Source: CAZOVB01 sp964583095
GTDB lineage: Bacteria; Planctomycetota; Phycisphaerae; SM23-33
Assembly (NCBI GenBank): GCA_964583095.1
Contig: CAZOVB010000066.1
Span: 1 to 24,619, forward strand
Length of the DNA stretch: 24,619 bases
Direction: 5' to 3'
Shown here: positions 1-7,439 of the stretch, one piece after another
How positions within the stretch are numbered: the stretch's first letter is position 1
Layout of the letters: each line of letters starts with the position of its first letter
Position numbers and translations under genes: made by a program
The notes under the pieces: model-generated
The model's database searches: none
Told to the model about the DNA's origin: nothing
What the model saw: only the letters and a program-made list of their open reading frames with translations

Positions 1-253
1 TGGCACCGGCGACGAAGGTTAATCCCCACACCGGGTCCGCCACCAGGAAGCCCTGACTGCAAGGCCAGGGCATACTCCCGCCACGACCGATGCCACACGC
101 CACCCGGCGGATGCCGCACGGGTCGCTGAAGGCGACCCGGACCTTAGCCCAGGGCGAGGCCCGAGCGAGCCGAGCGAGCCGAAGGGCCGAGGCGACGGCG
201 ATCAGCAGCGTTACAAGCCAGGCCGTCAAGACGATGGGGAGCTTCTTTCTCAT
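1..253 (-). CDS. Partial secreted protein, N-terminal end only
   Basis: An open leftward frame starts at an ATG (253-251) and runs off the left edge with no stop. The first residues form a clear Sec signal peptide: basic MRKK, a hydrophobic stretch (residues 5-20) and an A-S-A cleavage-like end near residue 23. The visible mature part (about 60 residues) contains an R-L-A-R repeat and four cysteines, and I recognise no family. The R-L-A-R segment is encoded by short GAGCGAGCC-like repeats at 163-180, so either this part of the protein is low complexity or a repeat has expanded into the gene. A weak GAGAGA sits about 9 bases upstream of the ATG. On the same strand a TATACT (308-303) could be its -10 box, but no good -35 is visible. 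The gene diverges from the M48 protease gene. Confidence 0.5.
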   Translation of the reverse strand, partial: MRKKLPIVLTAWLVTLLIAVASALRLARLARASPWAKVRVAFSDPCGIRRVACGIGRGGSMPWPCSQGFLVADPVWGLTFVAGA

Positions 254-409
254 CAGAAAATCTCTCTGGGGCAGAGGCGGATTCGATTCTTCATCTAATG
301 GCAGTATACCAGAGCGACCCGGGAGGAAAGAAACGCAATCGCCGCTGGTTCGGGCCCTGGCGGGGGCTCCTGCACAGATGGAACGGGTGAAAACACAACC
401 GGAACCAAC

Positions 410-437
410 TCGACTCGCGCCGCAGGAAAGCTATAAT
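410..437 (+). promoter_or_regulatory. Sigma-70 type promoter of the M48 protease gene
   Basis: A perfect TATAAT lies at 432-437. Sixteen bases upstream is TCGACT (410-415), which matches four of six positions of TTGACA. Transcription would start near 444, giving a leader of about 57 bases before the ATG at 501. The rest of 254-500 shows no further gene. Confidence 0.5.
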
Positions 438-500
438 ACGCCGGAAAGAGGGACTTGCGGTGCGGGGCCTGGCCCCGCCGAGACTGGAAAGGAAATCACC

Positions 501-1325
501 ATGCGAACTCGCTGGAAACGATGGATGCTTATGACGCTGCTGGCCCTGTCGGCCGGGCCCATGGCCGGATGCTCCAAGAATATGGTCCTGATCTCCAGGG
601 AACAGGAGATCCAGATGGGCCAGGAGGCCGCTCCGCAGTTTGAGGAGGAGTTCGGCGGCGCCGTCCAGGATCAAATGCTGCAGAATTATGTCAGCCGCGT
701 GGGCCAAAGCGTAGCCGAGGCCGGCAATCGCGACATGCCCTACGAGTTCACGCTGGTCCGCTCGGAGACCCCCAACGCCTTTGCCCTGCCGGGAGGGAAG
801 ATCTTCCTGACCGCCGGGCTGATGAATGTGATGAACAATGAGCGGGAACTGGCGGCCGTGCTGGCCCACGAAGTCGCACACGTCTCCGAGAAGCACAATG
901 TCCGGCAGATGCAGCAGCAGATGGGCTGGCAGGTGATGGCCGAGATCCTGGCCCAGTTGGGCGGGGAGTCGACGGGACAGGCCGCCTCGACCGCCACGAA
1001 AATCGTCGGGGGGATGACCAGCCTCAAGTACAGCCGGGACTACGAGCACGACGCCGACCAGAACGGGATCATCTTCCTGGAGCGGGCCCGATATAACCCC
1101 TGGGGCATGGTGGAACTGCTGACGGTCCTGAAGAACCTGCACGATCGGGAGCCATCGAAGCTGGAGAACATGTTCCAGACGCACCCGCTGACCAGCGAGC
1201 GGATCGATGAATCGGCCCAGTTCATCCAGGAAAACTATCCGTCCTTTTCGCAGACAAGCCCGGACCCGGACCGGGCACGGTTCCAGGAAATGCGAACCCG
1301 ACTCAGGAAGGTCATGATGTGGTAA
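501..1325 (+). CDS. M48-family zinc metalloprotease, lipoprotein
   Basis: This 274-residue protein is probably an envelope quality-control peptidase of the M48 (BepA/LoiP-like) class. The start at 501 is chosen because it begins a lipoprotein signal peptide (basic start, hydrophobic core, lipobox P-M-A-G-C with Cys24) and has AAGGAA upstream. An in-frame extension to position 90 is open but lacks protein-like character. The zinc motif HEVAH is at residues 123-127, and the third ligand is probably E182 in the E-H-D-A-D segment, typical of M48. A substrate-strand motif, N-A-F-A-L-P-G-G, precedes it at about residues 92-99. The C-terminal H-P-L-T-S-E-R-I motif is also a family hallmark. No tetratricopeptide region follows, so it is the short form. 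The family is secure; the substrate is unknown. Confidence 0.93.
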   Translation: MRTRWKRWMLMTLLALSAGPMAGCSKNMVLISREQEIQMGQEAAPQFEEEFGGAVQDQMLQNYVSRVGQSVAEAGNRDMPYEFTLVRSETPNAFALPGGKIFLTAGLMNVMNNERELAAVLAHEVAHVSEKHNVRQMQQQMGWQVMAEILAQLGGESTGQAASTATKIVGGMTSLKYSRDYEHDADQNGIIFLERARYNPWGMVELLTVLKNLHDREPSKLENMFQTHPLTSERIDESAQFIQENYPSFSQTSPDPDRARFQEMRTRLRKVMMW

Positions 1326-1460
1326 AGACGGGTCGCGGATTTTCTTTCGGCAGGGCTGCAGCCGGGAAGGAAATGTACTAGAATATCCGCCCAAAGCGTC
1401 TGGCCGGCAGAGGCCGGCCGAAAGCAGACAACAACCCGCACGACTGGGCCGAAAGCAGTC

Positions 1461-1925
1461 ATGAATCTCGAACAGACTTTCTCGACAGACCTTGAAAACA
1501 ACCAGATTCTGGATCGCAGCGTGGAGCTGCTGACCCGCTCGGACTTCCGACTTCGCGACCGGGAGGAGAACCGCGTCGTCTTCGTCCGTGGCAGAAGCCG
1601 TCCCATCTCCCGCCGCGTGGATGAGCTCCCCCAGGAGGTAACGGTGGAGCTCGAGCATGGGCTGGTGAAGATCTCCGCATCGGTCGAACCCCGGGGCAAC
1701 AAGGACCATCAGCATCACGTGGATCTGATGATGCCGGTGATCTCCGCCCTGCAGCGGGTTATCGAATCCGACGAGGACATTCGCGAGGCCTGCGCGGAGA
1801 TACGTCAGGCCCACAAATCAGCGGGGATTGTCTGGACGGCCGGCGAAATCGTCTGTCTGATCGCCCTGGCCATGGTGCTCCTGTCCGCCGTTGTTGGAGG
1901 AGTCCTCTGGCTCCGGGCCAGTTGA
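1461..1925 (+). CDS. Small protein with C-terminal membrane anchor, unknown function
   Basis: This 154-residue protein has a charged soluble part (residues 1-125) rich in Arg and Glu and one hydrophobic segment at about residues 127-151, ending almost at the C-terminus. It looks tail-anchored with the bulk in the cytoplasm. I do not recognise the family. Codon use resembles the neighbours, and the following hairpin cluster suggests a gene end, so I take it as real. No good ribosome site precedes the ATG. The 135-base gap to the protease gene has a TAGAAT (1379-1384) that could be a -10 box, a GGCCGG/CCGGCC hairpin (1402-1419) and a 12-base direct repeat (1416-1427 and 1447-1458), so it probably has its own promoter. 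A weak GGG/CCC hairpin followed by six T's at 1949-1969 may end its transcript. Confidence 0.65.
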   Translation: MNLEQTFSTDLENNQILDRSVELLTRSDFRLRDREENRVVFVRGRSRPISRRVDELPQEVTVELEHGLVKISASVEPRGNKDHQHHVDLMMPVISALQRVIESDEDIREACAEIRQAHKSAGIVWTAGEIVCLIALAMVLLSAVVGGVLWLRAS

Positions 1926-2072
1926 TCTGCTGTCTGCTGCTCTCCGATGGGCAAAATCCCCTGTTTTTTGGACAATTGGGACAAAACTGCAAGTTCCCCC
2001 CTCCCCGAACCGATTGAAACGCGAAGTCTCCTTTAGAGCGAGTGACAGAATTCTTTTCGCGTTGAGCTATCT

Positions 2073-2140
2073 GCAGGGCGCCCTGCCATCGTTTGGCTGC
2101 TCCTGCCTGCCGGCAGGCAGGGCACAATGCCAGGGCATTG
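2073..2140. repeat. Cluster of three perfect palindromes
   Basis: The 306-base gap 1926-2231 has no gene. Within it are three perfect inverted repeats in 68 bases: a 14-base palindrome centred on GGGCGCCC (2073-2086), a 20-base palindrome CCTGCCTGCCGGCAGGCAGG (2102-2121), and a 7-base stem CAATGCC/GGCATTG with a 2-base loop (2125-2140). The 20-base palindrome is the kind of sequence that recurs as a dispersed REP-like element in some genomes, but only one copy is in this window. A perfect TTGACA follows at 2156-2161 without a convincing -10. Confidence 0.7.
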
Positions 2141-2231
2141 CCTGTATCGCTATCCTTGACAGGCCACCCTTCGCTGACGCTTAGCATCGAAAACTCTTCT
2201 GTCACTCACTGTCCAAAATCGGGAAATCATC

Positions 2232-3035
2232 TTGGGCGACACCCATTTGAAAGCACAGTCCATCCGCGCGCCGGGCCAGGCAGAAGACGCTTCCGGGCCG
2301 GCCTATCGCAGGCAACTCAAGAACGGTTTGCCTCTGGAACTGCGGGCCATTCCACCCGACATTGCCCTCTGGCAGATTACAGCCCTGGCCGGGGACCTGT
2401 GCGACCGGCTCCTCAAGCTCCAGTTGCAAACCCTGCCTGCCGGTTTGGCGGGGATTCGCTGCCGGAAAGGCTGTGACACCTGCTGCCATTTCCTGGTGGG
2501 GCTGACGCCTCCGGAAGCGGCCTGGCTGGACCGGTGGATCCGGCAACTGCCCGACCGGCTCCAGCGCGTCCTGCGACAGCGCCTGGACGATGCCGCCTCT
2601 GCGATCCGCGCCCTGCCGGCCAAGCACCTGGGCCGGGCAGGAACGATCCAGATCCCCGTTCCCGACCTGCTGAAGCTCTGCCGGGAACTGCCCCCCACAC
2701 CGTGTCCGTTTCTTCACGAGGGCCTTTGCAGCATCTATCTCCACAGGCCCCTGGCTTGCAGGGAGCATGTTTCCCTCGCGGGGGGCAAGAACTGCCGTAG
2801 CGGGTCGGCCACGCCGCTCCCGGCCAGTACCTTCCGGGCCCTGCTGGAGGCCTCGGCCCGGATGGAGAACCGGGCCGAAGAGATCATCCCCCTTCCGCTG
2901 CTGGGCTCCTGGGCGCGGCGGAATGGCTCCAGGTGCCGGCGGCGCGTTTCGACGCGCAAGTACCTCGATGCACTTCTCGACGCTCTGGATGCCCAATCTC
3001 CCGGCGACTGGGTCAGCGACGCGCCTGAATCGTAA
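2232..3035 (+). CDS. YkgJ/UPF0153-type cysteine-cluster protein
   Basis: The 267-residue protein carries the Cys signature of the YkgJ (UPF0153) family, thought to bind zinc or an iron-sulfur cluster. Residues C77, C81, C84 and C85 form the C-x3-C-x2-C-C group. C158 starts the C-P-F-L motif, and C166 and C176 lie in the C-S-I-Y-L-H-R-P-L-A-C-R signature. An extra Cys is at residue 188. The N-terminal 60 residues and the last 60 are outside the core and unremarkable. The start at 2232 is a TTG with only a weak GGGAAA upstream, so the N-terminus is uncertain. Its 3' end overlaps the convergent metallophosphoesterase gene by 23 bases. The biochemical role of the family is not settled. Confidence 0.8.
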   Translation: MGDTHLKAQSIRAPGQAEDASGPAYRRQLKNGLPLELRAIPPDIALWQITALAGDLCDRLLKLQLQTLPAGLAGIRCRKGCDTCCHFLVGLTPPEAAWLDRWIRQLPDRLQRVLRQRLDDAASAIRALPAKHLGRAGTIQIPVPDLLKLCRELPPTPCPFLHEGLCSIYLHRPLACREHVSLAGGKNCRSGSATPLPASTFRALLEASARMENRAEEIIPLPLLGSWARRNGSRCRRRVSTRKYLDALLDALDAQSPGDWVSDAPES

Positions 3036-4140
3036 TGACGGTAATTTCCGGCGGAGCAAAGAGCCTCACCGACGGGCCCCAGGTTCCCGTGCCGCGACTG
3101 GTATGCAGCCAGGAGTCGCCCTCGAGCCGATGCGTTCCGCTGACGTAGGGGAACTGGATTGCGGTGATGTAATGCCAGGGCCAGATCTGCCCGCCGTGGG
3201 TGTGGCCCGAGAGTTGCAGATTGAAGGCCTGGGGATTTTCGATCAAAGGCCGATGCTTGAGCAGGAGGATGAATTCGTCTTTGTCGGCCTGGGCCAGCGC
3301 TTCGGACTGGTCGGCGAGCGGCTTGAATCCGCGGCGCGAGCCGACGTCGTCGTCAATGCCCGCCAGCCACAGCCCGTCGACGATCTCGACCGCCTCCTGT
3401 CTCAGCAGGGTGATGCCGGCCTGGTTGTGGAACTCCGTGGAGAGCTCCGTGCCGGCGTAGAACTCGTGGTTGCCGAAGATGCCGTACTTGCCCAGGGGTG
3501 CGTTGAGCCGGGCCAGGTGGCCGGCCAGGGGCATCACCCGCCCATCGGAGGAATCGACCAGGTCGCCGGTGGAGACCAGAACGTCGGGTTCGAGGCGGCG
3601 GATATGCTCGAGAATGTCTTCGAGGCGGTCTTCCTGGAGGTGGAGTCCCAGGTGGACATCGGAAACCTGGACAATCCGCACCTGCTCAACACCCTCGGGC
3701 AGATCGGCCTGGAACTCCAGGTGCCGCACATGGATATTCCGCGCCTCCCAGAGCCCCCAGGCCGTGGCCAGGGCGATGAGAGCAAAGATCAGGGGCGCCC
3801 GAACTTTTGGCGGCACGGCCCCCCGGCCCAGCGGAGCCCAGGCCTGCTTGCCCAGCCAGGCCAGGAGGTTCCAGATGTCCAGCAGGGCAAAGCCGACCAC
3901 GGCCCAGAAGGTCACAGCCATCCAGGTGTAGACGACCGGAGCAATCCAGTTGGAGACCTCGGACAGGCCGCGATCATCCAGGCGGCTGACGGCCCAGGGC
4001 CCGGCGACCATCAGGGCCAGCCAGGTCCCCGCGAGCAGCAGAATCCACCAGCGGGGCTTGAGGCTTCGCTGGAAACTCAGAAAAATATACCCCTGGGCAG
4101 AGGCGTAAATCGCGGTGACAATCAAGAAGAACCAGCTCAC
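3013..4140 (-). CDS. Membrane metallophosphoesterase (YkuE-like)
   Basis: This 375-residue protein has several N-terminal membrane segments (about residues 3-22, 32-50, 66-95 and 115-131), followed by a calcineurin-like phosphoesterase domain facing the cytoplasm or periplasm. Metal-site motifs are all present in order: D161-x-H163, G192-D193, G223-N224-H225-E, H296 in K-H-R-P, and S-G-H313-T-H315-G-G. The late R-L-F-A-P-P-E-I motif (residues 359-366) is typical of YkuE-like enzymes, some of which act on lipid-linked phosphates such as UDP-diacylglucosamine. The substrate here is inferred at most to be lipid-phosphate or phosphodiester. It is transcribed away from the HAD lipoprotein gene across a 99-base gap and runs convergently into the YkgJ gene. 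AGGACGG about 8 bases upstream of the ATG is a fair ribosome site. Confidence 0.9.
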   Translation of the reverse strand: MSWFFLIVTAIYASAQGYIFLSFQRSLKPRWWILLLAGTWLALMVAGPWAVSRLDDRGLSEVSNWIAPVVYTWMAVTFWAVVGFALLDIWNLLAWLGKQAWAPLGRGAVPPKVRAPLIFALIALATAWGLWEARNIHVRHLEFQADLPEGVEQVRIVQVSDVHLGLHLQEDRLEDILEHIRRLEPDVLVSTGDLVDSSDGRVMPLAGHLARLNAPLGKYGIFGNHEFYAGTELSTEFHNQAGITLLRQEAVEIVDGLWLAGIDDDVGSRRGFKPLADQSEALAQADKDEFILLLKHRPLIENPQAFNLQLSGHTHGGQIWPWHYITAIQFPYVSGTHRLEGDSWLHTSRGTGTWGPSVRLFAPPEITVITIQARR

Positions 4141-4239
4141 GTTGGGACCGTCCTATCGATCATAGGTTTGAAGGTCTATCTCCGCTCGGCCCTGGCCGGA
4201 GCATGGAAAACCTCTCTTTCACAGGATATCCTTCTATAC

Positions 4240-5247
4240 ATGACAAACCACAAAAGACATCTTTTCCTGTTGGTTCTGCTGGGACTGCTTCTGGGCTCTT
4301 CGGCCGGCTGCGGACTGGGCAAAACCTTCTTCGGCTCCACAGGGGAGTATCTGGTATACGGCACCGATGCGCTGATTGTTCCCGGCCAGACCGTGGTCCT
4401 CGAGGCCCGGGTGCAGAAGGGGGACTTTCTGAAGGATCAGGCCGGCGTTGCCATGGAATTCTACCACCAGGGCCGGCGGGTCAAGCGGGATGTCACCGAC
4501 GCCGAAGGCACGGCCCGGCTGACGGTGAATATCGACAGCCCGGGGGACTATTTCTACGAAGCGAGAATCGCCGACGACGCCAAACTGGAAGACCTTTCCG
4601 ACCCGGAAGAGGTCACCGCCCAGATGCTCATCCGCTGCCGGCGGCCCGACGCACCGCTGATGGTGGTGGACCTGGACAAGACCGTCGTGGCCAGCGGTTT
4701 CGACCAGGTGCTCGTGGGAGATCCCGAGCCGATGCGAAATGCCGCCTCGGTCCTGCGCAGGTGCTCCCAGAGATGGGACGTGGTCTACCTGACGCATCGG
4801 CCCCAGTACTTCCGTACCAAGAGCCGCCAATTCCTCGAAGACTACGGCTTTCCCAACGGGCCGCTACTGCTGAGCGAGTTGACCAGCTTCATTCGCGGCA
4901 GCGGCGCATTCAAACGCAACATACTCGAGTCGATCACGGCCAAGTTCAAGGCCGTCCGGATCGGCGTGGGAGACAAATTCTCCGATGTCGAGGCGTATCA
5001 CGCCTACGGGCTGGAATCGTACCTGATTCTCCCCGACCGCAGCGGCATGGATCGCGAGGACCTGGAGGACCTGAGAAACAACCTTCGCAAGCTTCCCGAC
5101 GAAATCCAGGCCGTTGACGGGTGGAAAGAGGTGGAAAAGGCCCTCTTCCAGGGCAATCGATACCCGGTTTCCGAGGCGATTGACCGGATCCAGCAGCAGA
5201 TGATGCGACAGGGACCCGACGACGATGATGACGACGACGATGACTGA
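4240..5247 (+). CDS. HAD-superfamily phosphatase-like lipoprotein with poly-Asp tail
   Basis: This 335-residue protein starts with a lipoprotein signal peptide ending G-S-S-A-G-C (Cys24), which fixes the start at 4240 although the frame is open far upstream. Residues 35-130 look like a beta-sandwich (Ig-like) domain. Residues 137-300 match the LNS2/App1-type HAD fold: D144-L-D146-K-T (nucleophile motif), T185 in Y-L-T-H-R (motif II), a likely motif III Lys near 225, and G244-D245-K-F-S-D (motif IV). By family knowledge it may hydrolyse phosphatidate or a related phospholipid headgroup on the outer face of the membrane; this is inference. The chain ends in nine consecutive Asp residues (327-335), unusual for an enzyme and perhaps a metal or protein contact. 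A weak AGGA lies 13 bases upstream of the ATG. Confidence 0.85.
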   Translation: MTNHKRHLFLLVLLGLLLGSSAGCGLGKTFFGSTGEYLVYGTDALIVPGQTVVLEARVQKGDFLKDQAGVAMEFYHQGRRVKRDVTDAEGTARLTVNIDSPGDYFYEARIADDAKLEDLSDPEEVTAQMLIRCRRPDAPLMVVDLDKTVVASGFDQVLVGDPEPMRNAASVLRRCSQRWDVVYLTHRPQYFRTKSRQFLEDYGFPNGPLLLSELTSFIRGSGAFKRNILESITAKFKAVRIGVGDKFSDVEAYHAYGLESYLILPDRSGMDREDLEDLRNNLRKLPDEIQAVDGWKEVEKALFQGNRYPVSEAIDRIQQQMMRQGPDDDDDDDDD

Positions 5248-5296
5248 CGGGCCGGCGCCCCTCTGAACCAGGGCAGGCGGAGCGGACCGGGCAGAA

Positions 5297-7051
5297 TCAG
5301 TCGTCGAGCAGAATCGTCTCCACGGCTGCAACTGCTTTGGCCTGTGCTTCCTGGGCCCCTTGGCCGCTGGGGATTTCCGTCACCGCGGAAAACGTTCTGC
5401 GCCGCGAGCAGAAATATAGCACGCCGTCGTGAAGGGCGGGAGGACCGGGAAGCTGTCTGGAGCCCGTCTGGAGATTCCAGGCCACCTGTCCCCTGTTCAG
5501 ATCCACGCCGATGAGCAAGCCGTCGCCGCGTCCGACGGCGTAGAGCATTCCGTCGGCAATGGCCGGGGTGTGAGCGACCGTCGTATCCAGGGGCAGTTTC
5601 CAATCTGCTTTTCCCGAATCGGTCCGAAGGGCCCAGAGCTGCTGCTGGTCTTCGCCGAGGACATAGAGATGGTCTCCGGAGATTCCCGGAGCCTGGGGCG
5701 CCGGCCGGGGAATCTCGACCTGCCAGACCTTCCGCCCCGAGGGCAGATCCAGGCTCACAAGCCTGCCCTGCTTTCGCCAGTCGCGGCTGGTCATGAGAAA
5801 GACCCTCGATCCCTGGATGGCCGGCGGACCGGCCTGCTGCGTGCCCTCGTGCTTCCAGACGACCTTGCCGGTGGAAAGGTCGAGCCGGTAGAGAAGCTGC
5901 CCGGCGGGAACCAGAACCGCCCGACCACTCAGGGCCGGCGACCAGTTCAGCGGGGCCTGGCAATCGAACTTCCAGACCCGCTTGCCGAACTGGGTATCGA
6001 CGGCGTGGACGGTATTGTCGTCGCCGCAGACGATGACACTCGGCCCGGCCGGCAGGGGCTGAGACTGGAGCCCGGCCGAGAACCGATATCGCCAGAGCTC
6101 CTTGCCGGTTTCCACGTCCAGGCAGACCAGGGCGGAATCATGCAGGCTGACGTAGTAGAGTCGTTCCTGGGCAACGGCAGGGGCTGTGCGGACCATGGTC
6201 CGCAGGTCCCCATGGCGCCAAAGAGTCTTCTTGCTCTGAAGGTCGATGGCATAGATGTAACTGCACAGGTGAGGCCCCTCGTCACCGTGGTCGACGGCCA
6301 TGTATGCGATGTTCTCGCGAATGACCATGGAGGTAGCGGGGTAGCGGAAGTCTCCCATATCCACCTGCCAGGCCAGCCGGGCCGGGCGATGCAGGGCGCG
6401 GGTGGCAAAACAGTTGGTCCGCTGGGGGTTGGCGCCCCAACCGGCCCAGTCGGCGGCGTCTTCGTCTCGGCCCAGGCGGGCCAGGGCACTTCGGGCCCAC
6501 CGGGTGCTCCGGGCGCCTTGGGCTCCACCGGCCAGCCTGGCCAGGACACGCTTGGCCTGGGGGTCGGCCCTTCTTTCCAGGACGCGGATGGCCCGGAGGG
6601 TGCGCCATTCCTCGTCGTTTCGGGGGGCAAGGGACCGGCTTTGCTCGATCAGGTATCCGAGGCGCTTGCGGGCTTCGGGGTTCGCCGTCTGGTGGATCCG
6701 GGCCTGGAGCAACTCACGGATGGAGGCCCCGAAGCCGGAAAGCCTTTGATAAGCGGCATTTCGTATCCGGTAATTGGAGCTGGACAGGTTCCCCACCAGC
6801 GCAACGACCTGCCGGCGGGAAGGCGCCTGGGCCGGTTCGAGCCGGCGCGACAGGAACTCCCCCGCCCAGGGCCCGGACCGCTCGAGCTTGAGCAGGACCT
6901 CAAAGGCAGTGTCCTCGTTGCAGTCTGCCAGCGCCCGCCACCACTGCTGGAGCTGATTGTTCTGACCGGCCGGTGAAAGCGAACACGCCACCAGCAACGC
7001 AGATGCCCCCATCCACCGTTGCACCGGTCCAGCTTGCCCTCGTCTGTGCAT
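5297..7051 (-). CDS. PQQ-type beta-propeller protein with HEAT-like N-terminal region
   Basis: This 584-residue envelope protein begins with a signal peptide; L-V-A-C (Cys23) could be a lipobox. Residues 40-200 are helical with HEAT-like repeats (R-I-R-N-A-A-Y-Q-R-L and similar). From about 203 a W-A-G-W-G-A-N-P-Q-R-T motif opens a PQQ/WD-like propeller with at least seven blades, each carrying the G-K-x-x-W signature (such as G-K-E-L-W-R-Y and G-K-V-V-W-K-H). The combination resembles planctomycete outer-surface proteins. PQQ-dependent catalytic residues are not evident, so a binding or scaffold role (BamB-like) is more likely than dehydrogenase activity. AGAGG 7 bases upstream of the ATG supports the start. 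The 3' end faces the HAD gene across 49 bases with no strong terminator. Confidence 0.85.
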   Translation of the reverse strand: MHRRGQAGPVQRWMGASALLVACSLSPAGQNNQLQQWWRALADCNEDTAFEVLLKLERSGPWAGEFLSRRLEPAQAPSRRQVVALVGNLSSSNYRIRNAAYQRLSGFGASIRELLQARIHQTANPEARKRLGYLIEQSRSLAPRNDEEWRTLRAIRVLERRADPQAKRVLARLAGGAQGARSTRWARSALARLGRDEDAADWAGWGANPQRTNCFATRALHRPARLAWQVDMGDFRYPATSMVIRENIAYMAVDHGDEGPHLCSYIYAIDLQSKKTLWRHGDLRTMVRTAPAVAQERLYYVSLHDSALVCLDVETGKELWRYRFSAGLQSQPLPAGPSVIVCGDDNTVHAVDTQFGKRVWKFDCQAPLNWSPALSGRAVLVPAGQLLYRLDLSTGKVVWKHEGTQQAGPPAIQGSRVFLMTSRDWRKQGRLVSLDLPSGRKVWQVEIPRPAPQAPGISGDHLYVLGEDQQQLWALRTDSGKADWKLPLDTTVAHTPAIADGMLYAVGRGDGLLIGVDLNRGQVAWNLQTGSRQLPGPPALHDGVLYFCSRRRTFSAVTEIPSGQGAQEAQAKAVAAVETILLDD

Positions 7052-7143
7052 GACTTGCCTCTTGGCTGGTTTCCGTCGGCAGCAATCGCCCCCAAGACTC
7101 CGCTCTGCGCGACTTTTGGGCGGATCGCCGGGTCACATCACAA

Positions 7144-7189
7144 GGTCTGTCCGAACCGACAGACCGGGCGATCCTTTTCCTCCATTATC
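7144..7189 (-). promoter_or_regulatory. Candidate promoter and leader hairpin of the PQQ-propeller gene
   Basis: Leftward, GATAAT (7189-7184) fits a -10 box, with TTTAGG 17 bases upstream as a poor -35. Transcription would start near 7177. Between that and the ATG at 7051 lies a perfect 8-base inverted repeat, GGTCTGTC/GACAGACC (7144-7151 and 7158-7165) with a 6-base loop, which would sit in the 5' leader or act as an operator. The remainder of the 388-base gap 7052-7439 holds only the terminator described at 7301-7340. Confidence 0.35.
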
Positions 7190-7300
7190 GTCGAGAGGTC
7201 TTCTATCCTAAATTACCAAAATCATAATTCTGGGTATCAGAAATGCGGTATTTCCCTCAACCAATTGGGACGAAAAAGGTTGCTTGTGATGGGAATCCGG

Positions 7301-7340
7301 AAAAAAAGACTGCCCGGAATCGAATCCGCGCTGCCCGGCA
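7301..7340 (-). terminator. Rho-independent terminator after the HD-GYP gene
   Basis: On the minus strand, about 100 bases past the stop of the HD-GYP gene, CTGCC pairs with GGCAG, and an inner CGGA/TCCG pairs around TTCGAT. This is followed directly by TC and seven T's (7307-7301). The stem has an internal mismatch, so it is of medium strength. Confidence 0.5.
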
Positions 7341-7439
7341 GAATGAGAACACGCTTTGGGCGCTCTGGCCGCACAGGACCAAAGGGGATCCCGAGGCGTC
7401 TCCTGCCTGCGAGCTATCGGGCTTCCCACCTGCCCGCAG

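Noticed and set aside
2767..4239. Long open rightward frame leading into the HAD lipoprotein
   Set aside because: It runs antisense through the metallophosphoesterase gene, which has complete motifs; the lipoprotein signal at 4240 marks the real start.
1973..7276. Shared CAATTGGGACRAAA at 1973-1986 and 7262-7275
   Set aside because: One mismatch in 14 bases between two gaps is weak; no sigma-54 spacing (GG-N10-GC) fits at either site.
7310..7330. T-arm-like GGAATCGAATCC
   Set aside because: No acceptor, D or anticodon arm can be built around it on either strand; it is part of the terminator stem.
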